57,694 nt of DNA from Acidimicrobiaceae bacterium (GCA_003158855.1 PMLJ01000032.1:1-57694); one strand, 5' to 3'. Counted from the stretch's first letter, positions 1 to 8,764 are shown. The notes: a model not told the origin generated them from the sequence alone. Numbers and translations: made by a program.

Positions 1-15
1 TGGCAGTCCCAACGG
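1..15. repeat. left 15-bp direct repeat flanking the IS481 element
   Basis: The first 15 bases, TGGCAGTCCCAACGG, recur exactly at 1286-1300, where they are the 3' end (with encoded CCA) of the tRNA-Glu gene on the minus strand. Flanking an element this way they look like a target-site duplication. The base before position 1 lies outside the window, so the repeat could be longer. IS481-family elements are known for variable target duplications of up to about 15 bp, so the size fits. Confidence 0.8.
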
Positions 16-1285
16 TGTGTGAGTTCACAAGATAGTGGACGCGATGTGTCAAAACATAGTGGACACTTCCATTCGGGGGTGTTGCCATGGTCTTGTCGAA
101 AATGGTGGTCGATTCGGTCGTTCTAGAGGGCCGGTCCATCCGTGACACTGCCCAGCGTTACGGCGTGTCCAAATCCTGGGTCTATGAACTGGTGCGCCGC
201 TACCGCGAAGGTGGCGACGCGGCGCTGGTGCCTCGCTCCAAAGCGCCCAAGGGCAACGCGCGCTCGGTCGACCCGGCGGTCCACGAGCTCATCGTCGCGA
301 CGCGAAAGGAACTGGTCGACCTCGGCGCGGACGCCGGCGCCTCGACGATCCACTGGCACCTGACGCGCCAGGGACACGAGATGCCCTCGGTGGCGACGGT
401 CTATCGGATCTTGCGGCGACGGGGCTTCATCACGCCCGAGCCGCGCAAGCGCCCGCGCGCCAGCTTCGTGCGCTTCGAGGCGTCGCTACCCAACGAGTGC
501 TGGCAGTCCGACATGACCCACTGGCAATTGTCCGGGGGCACCGAGGTGGAGATTCTCACCTTCATCGACGACTACTCGCGTCGCGTGCTCGGCTGCGAGG
601 CGGTCAAGGTCGCCCGGGTGAGCGACGTGCGACGACTCTTCGCCCGGTGCTGTTGGGACTACGGGACGCCCGCCTCGGTCTTGACCGACAACGGCGCGAT
701 CTACAACGCGCGCGCCCGACACGGTCGCACGGGTTTCGAGAGTGACCTGCTCGACGCCGGCGTGCTCTACAAGCACTCCACGCCCTACCATCCCCAGACC
801 TGCGGAAAGGTCGAGCGTTGGCACCTGACCTTGAAGCAGTTCCTCGCCAAGCGGCCCGCGCGGGACCTGCGCGAGCTCCAAGCGGTCCTCGACGAGATAG
901 TGCGCTACTACAACGACGTCCGTCCCCACCAGAGCCGACAACGGATGACTCCGCGCGCCGCCTACGAGGGACGTGACAAGATGCCCGCCGGCACGCTGAT
1001 CAACCAACCGCACCACCGGATCCGTCACGACGTCGTCGACCAGCGCGGCCACGTCACCCTGCGCTATCTCGGTCGGCTGCGACACCTCAACGTGGGCTGG
1101 AAATACCGAGGTGAGCGGATTCGCCTCTACGTTGTGGACGATCACGTGGACATCGTCACCGAAGACGGAGAACTCGTGGGCGAAATCGTCCTAAACCCCG
1201 ATAAGGACTATCAACCCATCGACCGCGGACACTCGAATTAGAATTTCACAGGTTCGAGTGTCCGGGATGATTTGACTCATCACAA
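16..1285 (+). mobile_element. IS481-family insertion sequence
   Basis: A single transposase gene sits between imperfect terminal inverted repeats. The left end begins TGTGTGAGTTCACAAGATAG; the reverse complement of the right end begins TGTGATGAGTCAAATCATCC after one T, and both carry GGAC shortly inside. The 15-bp direct repeats at 1-15 and 1286-1300 bracket the unit. The last base (1285) may belong either to the element or to the duplicated target. The element is about 1.27 kb with one intact frame, so it may still be active. Confidence 0.8.
87..1241 (+). CDS. IS481-family DDE transposase
   Basis: This 384-residue protein is the transposase of the surrounding insertion sequence. An N-terminal helix-turn-helix (about residues 8-45, with IRDTAQRYGVSKSWVYELV) and a second DNA-binding segment (about 60-115) precede an rve-type integrase core. 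The likely catalytic triad is D142 (WQSDMTHW), D201 (LTDNGAIY) and E243 (KVERWHLTLK). The ATG at 87 follows a GC-rich leader inside the left terminal repeat. The frame is intact and of normal length for the family. The gene lies alone in its element, transcribed toward the minus-strand tRNA genes. Confidence 0.9.
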   Translation: MVLSKMVVDSVVLEGRSIRDTAQRYGVSKSWVYELVRRYREGGDAALVPRSKAPKGNARSVDPAVHELIVATRKELVDLGADAGASTIHWHLTRQGHEMPSVATVYRILRRRGFITPEPRKRPRASFVRFEASLPNECWQSDMTHWQLSGGTEVEILTFIDDYSRRVLGCEAVKVARVSDVRRLFARCCWDYGTPASVLTDNGAIYNARARHGRTGFESDLLDAGVLYKHSTPYHPQTCGKVERWHLTLKQFLAKRPARDLRELQAVLDEIVRYYNDVRPHQSRQRMTPRAAYEGRDKMPAGTLINQPHHRIRHDVVDQRGHVTLRYLGRLRHLNVGWKYRGERIRLYVVDDHVDIVTEDGELVGEIVLNPDKDYQPIDRGHSN

Positions 1286-1361
1286 TGGCAGTCCCAACGG
1301 GATTCGAACCCGTGCCTCCACCTTGAGAGGGTGATGTCCTAGGCCACTAGACGATGGGACC
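1286..1361 (-). tRNA. tRNA-Glu (CTC anticodon)
   Basis: The reverse complement folds as a 76-nt tRNA with encoded CCA. The anticodon stem TCACC/GGTGG encloses loop CTCTCAA, giving anticodon CTC, which reads GAG. The T-arm is GGGTTCGAATCCC. The acceptor stem GGTCCCA/TGGGACT pairs except for a terminal G-U. The gene stays intact although an IS481 element is inserted at its 3' boundary, because the duplicated target restores the 3' end. It lies downstream of gltX on the same strand. Confidence 0.93.
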
Positions 1362-1396
1362 ATGAAGCAGGTGAACGGCAACGTTCACTCGATTCG

Positions 1397-1468
1397 CTCG
1401 GGGGCAAGGACTCGAACCCTGAATAACTGGACCAGAACCAGTTGTGTTGCCAATTACACCACCCCCGA
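1397..1468 (-). tRNA. tRNA-Gln (CTG anticodon)
   Basis: The reverse complement reads as a 72-nt tRNA without encoded CCA. The acceptor stem TCGGGGG/CCCCCGA has discriminator G. The anticodon stem ACTGG/CCAGT encloses TTCTGGT, giving anticodon CTG (codon CAG). The T-arm is AGGGTTCGAGTCCTT. It lies 35 nt upstream of tRNA-Glu and downstream of gltX and the YdcF-like gene. In bacteria with a non-discriminating GluRS both tRNAs would be charged by the GltX encoded next door, with Gln made by GatCAB; that enzyme is not in this window. Confidence 0.93.
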
Positions 1469-1499
1469 AGGGCTTGGCAATCTTATATGAGCGGGCGCG

Positions 1500-2150
1500 T
1501 CAACCGCCAGACGGCAGCGAGGTGCTGGTCGACGTGGCCGTCCACGAGCTCAATCGACCGTAACCAATGATTCGCCCGACGCCCACGTCCATCGTCTCTT
1601 TCAGGTAGTAGCGCCAGAGCGAGTGCTTGATCGTCGGCGAGTTCGGCACGGGTGACGGCACCGGTTTCAGGCCCTGGGACGAAGATATCGCCATGGCCCG
1701 GTACTCGTGGAACGGATCGGTGACCGTGATGACGCTGACGATGTCGTGAGCCTTCAACGCCGCCATGACCGACGACACGTTCTGCCACGTGTCGCTCCCC
1801 GAGCCCTTGAGTATCCGTGATCCCGGCACCCCGTGCTGCTCGAGGTAGGCCGCCGACACCCCGGCCTCGGTGTACACGTCGCCGGGCCGGTTCCCTCCCG
1901 TGACCGCGATCCAGGGGGCCCGACCATCTCGGTAGAGCAGGAGCGCCTGGTCCAGCCGGGCCTGGAGCTCCTGGGATGGTGTCCCGTTGTCCTCGGTCGT
2001 GCCGAAGACGAGAATCGCCTGGGCCTTGGCTGACGAATGCTCGTGGCCGGTCAGCCAAATCTGGATGAAGGTCACCGCGAGGTAGAGCACCATGAGGCTC
2101 AACACCGCCGAGGCGACGCGCAGCGCCAGTTTGATCGGTCCGAAGATCAC
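1500..2150 (-). CDS. YdcF/SanA-type DUF218 membrane protein
   Basis: This 216-residue protein has one N-terminal membrane helix (about residues 10-33) followed by a DUF218 domain. The region AILVFGTTEDNGTPSQELQARL resembles the family's N-terminal strand and turn, and later segments include IAVTGGNRPGDVYTEAGV, a cluster around SGSDTWQNV, and the VTDPFHEYRA histidine motif. DUF218 proteins are linked to envelope homeostasis and vancomycin sensitivity (SanA), but their reaction is uncertain. The start is a GTG that overlaps the gltX stop by four bases (GTGA), so translation is probably coupled to gltX. Confidence 0.85.
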   Translation of the reverse strand: MIFGPIKLALRVASAVLSLMVLYLAVTFIQIWLTGHEHSSAKAQAILVFGTTEDNGTPSQELQARLDQALLLYRDGRAPWIAVTGGNRPGDVYTEAGVSAAYLEQHGVPGSRILKGSGSDTWQNVSSVMAALKAHDIVSVITVTDPFHEYRAMAISSSQGLKPVPSPVPNSPTIKHSLWRYYLKETMDVGVGRIIGYGRLSSWTATSTSTSLPSGG

Positions 2151-3598
2151 TTCGAACTTCGCGCCAGTGCTTCTCGCAGACGTTGAAGGGTCCGATCGCG
2201 CCCGAGCAGTTCGAGCGACTCGAACAGCGGAGGTCCGACCAGCGCGCCCGTCACGGCGCAGCGGATGGGCGCCTGGGCCTTTCGAAGCACGAGGCCCAGG
2301 GCCTCACCGATTTCAATGGTCGCTTCGTGCAGCGCGGCGGCGCTCCACTCGGCCTCTTCGAATCGCTCCACCGCGACCGCCAGCAGCGTCTGGCCCAACG
2401 GGTCGTTGCCAATGGACTTGGCGAAGGCTGGCTCATCGAACGCCACGGGGTCCACGAAGAAGAAGCCGATCATCGGCGCGATCTCGCCAAACGTCGCGAC
2501 CCGTTCCTGCACGAGCGGGGCAACCTTGGAGAACAGCTCCCCGTCGAACTGGGACTCGCTCCACCCGGGCTCGCGGTCGGTCGGTCGCCACTCGCACGAC
2601 CAGGGACGCACCCACGGCGCGGACCGTTCAACGAATTCGTCGGGGGTGAGCATCCGGATGTACTCGCCGTTCAGGTGGGTCAGCTTCTTCACGTCGAAGA
2701 AGGCCGGCGAATGCGAAACGTCCTCGAGGCGAAACTGCTCAATCAGCGTGGAGCGCGCGACGATCTCCTGGTCGCCGCGAGGGCTCCAACCGAGCAGCGC
2801 CAGGTAGTTGACGAACGCCTCGGGCAGGTAACCCTGGTCCCGGTACGACTCGGTCGCCACGGGGTCCTTGCGCTTCGACAGCTTCTTGCGCTGCTCGTTG
2901 ACGAGCAGGGGAAGATGCGCGTAGACCGGCAACGCCACGGCACCGCCCGACACGTGATTCAGCGCCTCCCACAGCATCATCTGCTTGGGGGCGTTGGAGA
3001 GGTGCTCCTCGCCGCGGATCACGTGGGTGATGCGGTCGTTGCGGTCGTCGGTGACGTTGGCGAGCGCGTAGAGGACCGCGCCGGAGGACTTGGCGACCAC
3101 GAAGTCGTCGATGGTGGCGTTCGCGAACTCCACGTCGCCTCGAATGACGTCGTGCACGGTCGTCACACCCTCGCGCGGCGTCTTGAATCGCAGGGCGGTC
3201 GCCGGTCCATGCCCGAGGTCGCGGTCGCGGCAGTGTCCGTCGTAGCCCGGTGTCTTGTTGTCGCCCTTGCGGGCGGCCAAGTCATCCCCGGTGCAGTCGC
3301 AGTAGTACAGGTGGCCGCCGCCGATCAGCCGGGCGATGCTCTCGGCGTACTGCGCGTAGTTGTCGCTTTGGCGAAAAGGGCCCTCGTCGAGGTCGAGCCC
3401 CAGCCAGTTCATCGCCGAGATGATGCCGTCGACCCACTCCTCACGGTTGCGCTCGGTGTCGGTGTCCTCGATACGCAAGATGAACACGCCGTCGGGGTCG
3501 CGGCGCGCGACGAGCCAGTTGAAGAGTGCGGACCTCGCCGAGCCGACGTGGAAGTACCCGGTGGGCGACGGGGCAAAGCGGACCCGGGGTCCGGCCAT
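2147..3598 (-). CDS. gltX: glutamyl-tRNA synthetase
   Basis: This 483-residue class I synthetase attaches glutamate to tRNA-Glu and, in most actinobacteria, also to tRNA-Gln. The HIGH-like motif is in FAPSPTGYFHVGS (residues 8-20) and the KMSKS-like motif is KKLSKRKDP near residue 245. The length is normal. The Zn-binding-type segment CDCTGDD is visible near residue 100. The ferredoxin gene ends three bases upstream, and the YdcF-like gene overlaps the stop codon. Two substrate tRNA genes lie about 0.7 kb downstream on the same strand. Confidence 0.96.
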   Translation of the reverse strand: MAGPRVRFAPSPTGYFHVGSARSALFNWLVARRDPDGVFILRIEDTDTERNREEWVDGIISAMNWLGLDLDEGPFRQSDNYAQYAESIARLIGGGHLYYCDCTGDDLAARKGDNKTPGYDGHCRDRDLGHGPATALRFKTPREGVTTVHDVIRGDVEFANATIDDFVVAKSSGAVLYALANVTDDRNDRITHVIRGEEHLSNAPKQMMLWEALNHVSGGAVALPVYAHLPLLVNEQRKKLSKRKDPVATESYRDQGYLPEAFVNYLALLGWSPRGDQEIVARSTLIEQFRLEDVSHSPAFFDVKKLTHLNGEYIRMLTPDEFVERSAPWVRPWSCEWRPTDREPGWSESQFDGELFSKVAPLVQERVATFGEIAPMIGFFFVDPVAFDEPAFAKSIGNDPLGQTLLAVAVERFEEAEWSAAALHEATIEIGEALGLVLRKAQAPIRCAVTGALVGPPLFESLELLGRDRTLQRLREALARSSK

Positions 3599-3601
3599 GG
3601 A

Positions 3602-3793
3602 TTACTCCTCGATCGAGATGGCGCCGTTGGGGCAACTAGCCACCGCTTCGCGAACCTTGTCCTCCAGCTCGGGGCCGGGGTTCTCGTTGAGGATGTAGAG
3701 GTAGCCGTCGTCGCGGACCTCGAAGACTTCAGGGGCAATCCCCATGCAGACGGCGTTGCTGGTGCACAAATCAAAGTTGACGTTGACCTTCAT
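3602..3793 (-). CDS. small 3Fe-4S-type ferredoxin
   Basis: This 63-residue cytosolic electron carrier has cysteines in LCTSNAVC (C-x5-C) plus a later SCPNGAI (C-P). That pattern is typical of [3Fe-4S] or reduced-ligand ferredoxins that serve cytochrome P450s and related oxygenases in actinobacteria. The ATG at 3793 is chosen because AAGGAG lies seven bases upstream; the longer open frame to 3886 lacks such a site. No P450 or ferredoxin reductase is nearby, so the partner is unknown. It leads an operon with gltX, three bases away. Confidence 0.88.
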   Translation of the reverse strand: MKVNVNFDLCTSNAVCMGIAPEVFEVRDDGYLYILNENPGPELEDKVREAVASCPNGAISIEE

Positions 3794-3895
3794 GACGACT
3801 CCTTCAGGGTTTTCATCCATCGTAGTTGGCGCGGGGATTTCCCGGAAAACTGTCGTGGCGCGTGCGTATGCTTCGTGGCGACACAAAGGATGGCT

Positions 3896-4816
3896 ATGGA
3901 AAAGCGCTCGCTCGGTTCACTTCAGGTTTCGGTCGTCGGCATTGGCTGCAACAACTTTGGTGCCCGCCTCGACCTCGCCGGCACCCGCAACGTCGTGCAG
4001 GGCGCGCTCGAAGCCGGCGTGAACTTCTTCGACACCGCCGACATCTACGGCGCGACCCAGTCGGAGGTTCTCCTCGGTCAGGCCCTCGGCGGGCGCCGTG
4101 GCGACGTCGTGATCGCCACCAAGTTCGGCATGCCCATCGACGACCAGCGCTTCGGTGCCAAGCCCGACTACGTGAAGCGGGCGTGCGAGGACTCGTTGCG
4201 ACGGCTCGGGACCGACTACATCGACCTCTACCAACTGCACTACCCCGACGCCACCGTGCCGATCGCCGACACGCTCGGCGCGCTTCATGAGCTGATCGCC
4301 AAGGGGAAGGTTCGAGAGATCGGATGCTCCAATCTCACCGTCGCCCAGCTCAAGGAAGCGAAGGCCGCGGCCGGCGACGCCAACTCCTTCGTCTCGATCC
4401 AGAACCAGTACTCGCTGCTCGCACGCGAACCCGAGCGCGACGGGGTCTTGGCTGCGTGCGACGAGCTGGACCTCGGCTTCCTGCCCTTCTACCCACTGGC
4501 GAACGGTCTGCTCACGGGCAAGGTCCGCCCCGGCGAACCCCTGCCCGAGGGGACTCGGCTCTCCACCATGCCCGCCGAGCGCAGCGTGCACTGGCTGAGC
4601 GAGGAGTTCCAGAATCGGGTGAGCGCGCTGCTTCGCTACGCCGAGGAGATCGAGATCCCGATACTGAGCCTGGCCTTCTCGTGGCTCTTGAGCCACCATC
4701 AGGTCAGTTCCGTCATCGCGGGCGCCTCGAGCGCCGACCAGGTACGCGCCAACGCCGCCGCCGTTCGCCAGTTGAGCCCCGAGCACATCGAGCGGCTCAA
4801 CGATTTGACGGCGTGA
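3896..4816 (+). CDS. aldo/keto reductase
   Basis: This 306-residue (alpha/beta)8-barrel NADPH-dependent oxidoreductase has the AKR tetrad: D46 and Y51 in FFDTADIYG, K76 in VVIATKFGMP and H115 in DLYQLHYPD. The C-terminal VIAGASSADQVRANAAA matches the cofactor-binding segment of the family. The substrate cannot be inferred. I chose ATG 3896 because AAAGGA (3885-3890) is then correctly spaced; an in-frame ATG at 3890 overlaps that site. It is divergent from the ferredoxin-gltX operon and followed by a hydrolase 48 nt downstream. Confidence 0.93.
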   Translation: MEKRSLGSLQVSVVGIGCNNFGARLDLAGTRNVVQGALEAGVNFFDTADIYGATQSEVLLGQALGGRRGDVVIATKFGMPIDDQRFGAKPDYVKRACEDSLRRLGTDYIDLYQLHYPDATVPIADTLGALHELIAKGKVREIGCSNLTVAQLKEAKAAAGDANSFVSIQNQYSLLAREPERDGVLAACDELDLGFLPFYPLANGLLTGKVRPGEPLPEGTRLSTMPAERSVHWLSEEFQNRVSALLRYAEEIEIPILSLAFSWLLSHHQVSSVIAGASSADQVRANAAAVRQLSPEHIERLNDLTA

Positions 4817-4864
4817 CGCGGCGACAATCGTGCTGAGACGTTCAATGGAGTCAATGGAGAACAT

Positions 4865-5671
4865 GTGGCGATAGAGATCGATCGTCGCGCCCTCGATGGA
4901 TTCGAAAGAGGCACGTTCAGCGCTTCGGGCCAGGCCCACGACGTCTATCGAATCGGCTCGGGCCCCGCGGTCATCATCATCCACGAGATTCCCGGCATCA
5001 CGCCGCTGGTCGCGGCGTTCGCCCGCAAGGTCGCCGAGCGGGGAATGACGGCCGTCGTGCCGAGCCTCTTCGGCACGCCCGCTCGCCCGATGTCGGTTTC
5101 GTACGCGGTCGCTGAGATCGCGCGCGCTTGCGTGAGCAAGGAGTTCACCACGTTCGCCGTGGGAAAGACGAGTCCCATCACCCGCTTTCTGCGCGAGCTC
5201 GCGGCGCACGAGTTCACGACGTGCGCCGGCCCCGGCGTGGGCGCCGTTGGGATGTGCCTGACCGGAGGGTTCGCCCTGGCCATGAGCGTCGATCCGATCA
5301 TGATCGCGCCCGTCCTGAGCCAGCCCTCGCTGCCGCTCGGCTTCAACGCCGCGCACCGGCGCGCGCTCGGAATCTCCGACGAAGACCTGCGCGTCGTGAA
5401 GGACCGCGTGTCCCAGGGCCTCTGCGTGATGGGGCTTCGCTTCACCGGTGACAAGTCGGCCCCCGCCGAGCGGTTCGCCCGCCTGCGCGAAGAGCTGGGC
5501 GACAACTTCATCGGCGTCGAGATCGACTCGTCGCAGAACAACCCGTGGGGCTACCGCAAGGGCGCCCACTCGGTCCTCACCGAGGACTACTCGGACGCTG
5601 CGGGCTCTCCGACCCGTCAAGCCCTCGGCGACGTGCTCTCGTTCCTCGCGTCGAGGCTCGTCGTCGGCTGA
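4865..5671 (+). CDS. dienelactone hydrolase family protein
   Basis: This 268-residue alpha/beta hydrolase has the DLH-type cysteine nucleophile in GMCLTGG (C131). D196 (RFTGDKSAP) and H235 (RKGAHSVLT) fit the rest of a Cys-Asp-His triad. The GTG start follows GGAG at 4856-4859. Family members cleave cyclic ester bonds such as dienelactones, but no aromatic-degradation genes accompany it, so the substrate is unknown. It follows the aldo/keto reductase on the same strand and converges on pntB with 38 nt between. Confidence 0.88.
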   Translation: MAIEIDRRALDGFERGTFSASGQAHDVYRIGSGPAVIIIHEIPGITPLVAAFARKVAERGMTAVVPSLFGTPARPMSVSYAVAEIARACVSKEFTTFAVGKTSPITRFLRELAAHEFTTCAGPGVGAVGMCLTGGFALAMSVDPIMIAPVLSQPSLPLGFNAAHRRALGISDEDLRVVKDRVSQGLCVMGLRFTGDKSAPAERFARLREELGDNFIGVEIDSSQNNPWGYRKGAHSVLTEDYSDAAGSPTRQALGDVLSFLASRLVVG

Positions 5672-5709
5672 TCCGATCAGCGACCGGCGTGGGGCGGCGC
5701 CGTGGCTCC

Positions 5710-7107
5710 TCAGGCGCCCTTCACCGTCGCGAGGATCTTGGTCAGCGTGTCCTTCGCGTCGCCAAAGATCAGCATCGTCTTGGGGTTGTAGAGCAACTCG
5801 TTCTCAATGCCGGCGAATCCGGGGCGCATCGAGCGCTTCAGGAAGAGGACGTTCTCCGCGAGGTCCGCGCTGATGATCGGCATGCCGTAGATCGGCGAGT
5901 CCTTGTCGTCCTTCGCGGCCGGGTTGACCGTGTCGTTGGCGCCGACGACGAGCGCCACGTCGGCGGTCTGCAGCTCGGAGTTGGCCTCGTCCAGTTCCAG
6001 CAACTGCTCGTAGGGGACGTTGGCCTCGGCCAGCAGCACGTTCATGTGTCCGGGCATCCGTCCGGCGACGGGGTGGATGGCGAAGAAGACTTCGATGCCC
6101 TTGGCCTCGAGCTGCTCGGCGAGTTCGCGCACGACGTGCTGCGCCTGAGCGACGGCGAGGCCGTAACCCGGGATGATGACGACGCGACTCGCGTAGTTCA
6201 TGAGCACGCCGGCGTCTTCCGGGGAGCCGGAGCGCACGGTGCGGCCGTCTTCGCGGTTGCCGTCGCCGGTCGCGGTGATGTTGGATCCGAAGGCTGAGAA
6301 CAGCACGTTCGAAAGGCTGCGACCCATGGCCTTGCTCATCATGCGGGTGAGCAAGATACCCGAGGCGCCGACCAGGGTCCCGGCGACGATCAGCAGATTC
6401 GAACCGAGCGTGAAACCCGACGCCGCGACCGCGAGACCGGTGAACGCGTTGAGCAGTGAGATCAGCACCGGGACGTCCGCGCCGCCGATGGGCAGCACGA
6501 AGGCGACGCCCAGGATGAAGGCCAGCGCGAGCAGCACCCACAGAAGCGCCGACGAGTTGGTCACCAGGATGGTGACGATCAGCGCGAGCGCGCCGGCGCC
6601 GAAGATGCCGTTCAGCACCTGCTGGCCCGGGTAGGTGACTGGACGGCCGGTCATCAGCTCCTGCAGTTTCGCGAAGGCAATGGCCGAACCGGAGAACGAG
6701 ACGGTTCCGATGAGCACGCCGAGCAGAACCTCGAGGGTCACGTAGGTCGCCGGGTGCGTTGCCTTGATGTGGACGAATTCGGTGATCGAGACGAGCGCCG
6801 CGGCGCCACCGCCCACGCCGTTGAAGATCGCCACCAGCTGGGGCATGGCCGTCATCTTCACGAAGCGGGCCGTCGGCACGGCGATGATCACGCCGATGAA
6901 CATGGCGAGCAGAATCAGCCACACGTGGTGAAGCGCGTGACCATCGACGTACTTGAAGAACGTGGCGACAATCGCCACGAGCATGCCAAAGGCGGCGATG
7001 CCGTTGCCCTGACGGGCGTGCTTCGGGCTGCCGAGGCCCTTCAGGGCGAGGATGAAGGTCGTCGCCGAGAACAGATAGAGGAGATCAATCAGTGTTTCGC
7101 GGCTCAT
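5710..7107 (-). CDS. pntB: proton-translocating NAD(P)+ transhydrogenase, beta subunit
   Basis: This 465-residue subunit combines a membrane domain (roughly eight or nine helices in residues 5-265) with the C-terminal NADP(H)-binding domain III. Domain III shows IIPGYGLAVAQAQ, GRMPGHMNVLLAEANVPY and VGANDTVNPAA, all typical of PntB. The complex uses the proton gradient to reduce NADP+ with NADH. The ATG overlaps the pntAB stop by four bases (ATGA), so the three pnt genes form a translationally coupled operon. Confidence 0.97.
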   Translation of the reverse strand: MSRETLIDLLYLFSATTFILALKGLGSPKHARQGNGIAAFGMLVAIVATFFKYVDGHALHHVWLILLAMFIGVIIAVPTARFVKMTAMPQLVAIFNGVGGGAAALVSITEFVHIKATHPATYVTLEVLLGVLIGTVSFSGSAIAFAKLQELMTGRPVTYPGQQVLNGIFGAGALALIVTILVTNSSALLWVLLALAFILGVAFVLPIGGADVPVLISLLNAFTGLAVAASGFTLGSNLLIVAGTLVGASGILLTRMMSKAMGRSLSNVLFSAFGSNITATGDGNREDGRTVRSGSPEDAGVLMNYASRVVIIPGYGLAVAQAQHVVRELAEQLEAKGIEVFFAIHPVAGRMPGHMNVLLAEANVPYEQLLELDEANSELQTADVALVVGANDTVNPAAKDDKDSPIYGMPIISADLAENVLFLKRSMRPGFAGIENELLYNPKTMLIFGDAKDTLTKILATVKGA

Positions 7108-7424
7108 TGAGCTACCTCGTCAGTCTTCTTCACGGCCGCCTTGGGCTTGGTCTTGAACATTTCAAGCATGCGGTCGGTGACGACGAAGCCGCCGACCACG
7201 TTCAAGGTGGCAAGCAGCACGGCGAGGAAGCCCAGAACCTCTTCGAGGTTCGTGTTGGCTGACCCCAGGATCAGCATCGAGCCGACCAGGATGACGCCGT
7301 GAATCGCGTTCGACCCGCTCATGAGCGGGGTGTGCAGGATGCTTGGCACCTTCGCGATGATCTCGGTACCAACGAAGATGGTGAGTATCAAGACGGTGGC
7401 GTACTGCAACAGAACATTGCCCAT
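7104..7424 (-). CDS. pntAB: proton-translocating transhydrogenase, alpha subunit part 2 (membrane)
   Basis: This 106-residue hydrophobic protein has about three membrane helices. It contains the IPSILHTPLMSGSNAIHGVI-type segment characteristic of the PntA C-terminal membrane domain; in enterobacteria this is fused to domain I. Here, as in many actinobacteria and alphaproteobacteria, it is a separate gene. Its start overlaps the pntAA stop by one base (TGATG) and its stop overlaps the pntB start by four. Confidence 0.95.
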   Translation of the reverse strand: MGNVLLQYATVLILTIFVGTEIIAKVPSILHTPLMSGSNAIHGVILVGSMLILGSANTNLEEVLGFLAVLLATLNVVGGFVVTDRMLEMFKTKPKAAVKKTDEVAQ

Positions 7425-8572
7425 CAGGCGTTCTCCTTCACTTCAGGGGTAATCGCAACGTGGGCCACGCCCAGTGCTTCGGCAGTTGGACCGTGATTGA
7501 CTTCGCCATTCCTGGCTACGGTCACGCCGATGACGACTTCGTCGTTCCAGTCGGGAGCCAGCTGGCCCTTCGCCCCGAAGAGGGCGAGCAACTTCAGGAC
7601 GTTGTTCGCGAACATGAAGCTCGCGTGGGCGCCCATCTCCGCGGGCGGATTCGAGAGGCCCACCACGCGCACTCCGTGATGCTCGACGACCTCGCCGGGC
7701 TTGGTGAGCTCGCAGTTGCCTCCGCCGTCAGCGGCCATGTCGATGACCAGCGAGCCGTCGCCCATCGCTTCGACCATGGCGGCCGTCATGAGGATCGGCG
7801 CCTTGCGACCGGGAACCGCCGCCGTAGTGATCACGATGTCGGCGTTCGCGACTTCGCTCAGGAGGGCCGCCTGCTGTTGGGCGCGCTCCTCGTCGGTGAG
7901 CTCGCGCGCGTAGCCACCCGCTGCGTCCGCGGTGACGCCCAGCTTCACGAACACCGCACCGGCGGACTCGGCCTCTTCCTTCGCCGCCGAGCGCACGTCG
8001 TAGGCGCGAACCTTCGCGCCGAGGCGCTTGGCGGTGGCGATGGCCTGAAGGCCCGCCACCCCAACCCCCATGACCAGCACCTTTGCCGGACGAATGGTTC
8101 CCGCGGCGGTCGTGAGCAGCGGGAAGAACCGGTCGAAGTGCGTGGCTCCGGCGAGCGCCGCGCGGTATCCCGACACGGTCGCTTGCGACGAAAGGGCGTC
8201 CATGTACTGCGCGCGCGAGATCCTCGGCAACAGGTCAAAGGACAAGATCGTGATCCGGCGGTCGTTCAGGATCTTGACGATGTCCTGGGCCAACAGCGGC
8301 GACAGGAACGACAGGTGCAACGAACCCTCGGGCAGCTGCGCCGCCTCTTCGGCGGTGGGTGGGTTGACCCTGAGGTTCACGTCACCCGACGCGACATCAA
8401 CGATGGTGGCACCGACTGCCACGTAGGCCTCGTCAGCGAAGTGAGCGCGCTGACCAGCGCCACGCTGCACCGACACGTCCCAGCCGTCGCTCACGAGGGT
8501 CTTCACCGCGTCGGGCGTAAGCGCGACGCGTGTCTCTCCCGTTCGCGACTCTTTATAGAGCGCAATTTTCAT
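7424..8572 (-). CDS. pntAA: proton-translocating transhydrogenase, alpha subunit part 1 (NAD domain)
   Basis: This 382-residue soluble domain I binds NAD(H). It begins MKIALYKESRTGETRVALTP, the usual PntA/alanine-dehydrogenase N-terminus, and carries the Rossmann motif VMGVGVAGLQAIATAKRLGA. I chose ATG 8572 because homologues start at this motif; an open frame continues upstream to 8731 but adds unlike sequence. An AAGGG lies just before this start. About 190 nt of intergenic sequence separate it from the divergent ogt gene, so the operon promoter should lie there. Confidence 0.95.
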   Translation of the reverse strand: MKIALYKESRTGETRVALTPDAVKTLVSDGWDVSVQRGAGQRAHFADEAYVAVGATIVDVASGDVNLRVNPPTAEEAAQLPEGSLHLSFLSPLLAQDIVKILNDRRITILSFDLLPRISRAQYMDALSSQATVSGYRAALAGATHFDRFFPLLTTAAGTIRPAKVLVMGVGVAGLQAIATAKRLGAKVRAYDVRSAAKEEAESAGAVFVKLGVTADAAGGYARELTDEERAQQQAALLSEVANADIVITTAAVPGRKAPILMTAAMVEAMGDGSLVIDMAADGGGNCELTKPGEVVEHHGVRVVGLSNPPAEMGAHASFMFANNVLKLLALFGAKGQLAPDWNDEVVIGVTVARNGEVNHGPTAEALGVAHVAITPEVKENA

Positions 8573-8764
8573 ACCCTTGTTTCTAGCAGCCCAGAATAGG
8601 TGTTTTTCAACGCTTTGGCTCAATCGGTAGTTACGAAAGTCACAACTTCGGTCGATGTTTCGCGAGCCCTTCGATTGCGGCCATCGTCCGAAACCCTCGT
8701 TGGACTTTACGGTACTGCGGAAAGTGCCCACGACGATGTGACATTCAACGACTAGAAATGCGGC

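Noticed and set aside
2183-3890. Long plus-strand open frame running into the aldo/keto reductase
   Set aside because: It lies opposite gltX, has the Val/Asp/Arg-rich composition of a reverse-complement frame in GC-rich DNA, and only its 3' part from 3896 encodes a recognisable protein.
3917-5620. 567-codon minus-strand frame opposite the aldo/keto reductase and hydrolase
   Set aside because: Antisense shadow of two clearly recognisable genes, with low-complexity Arg/Val/Gly composition and no motif.
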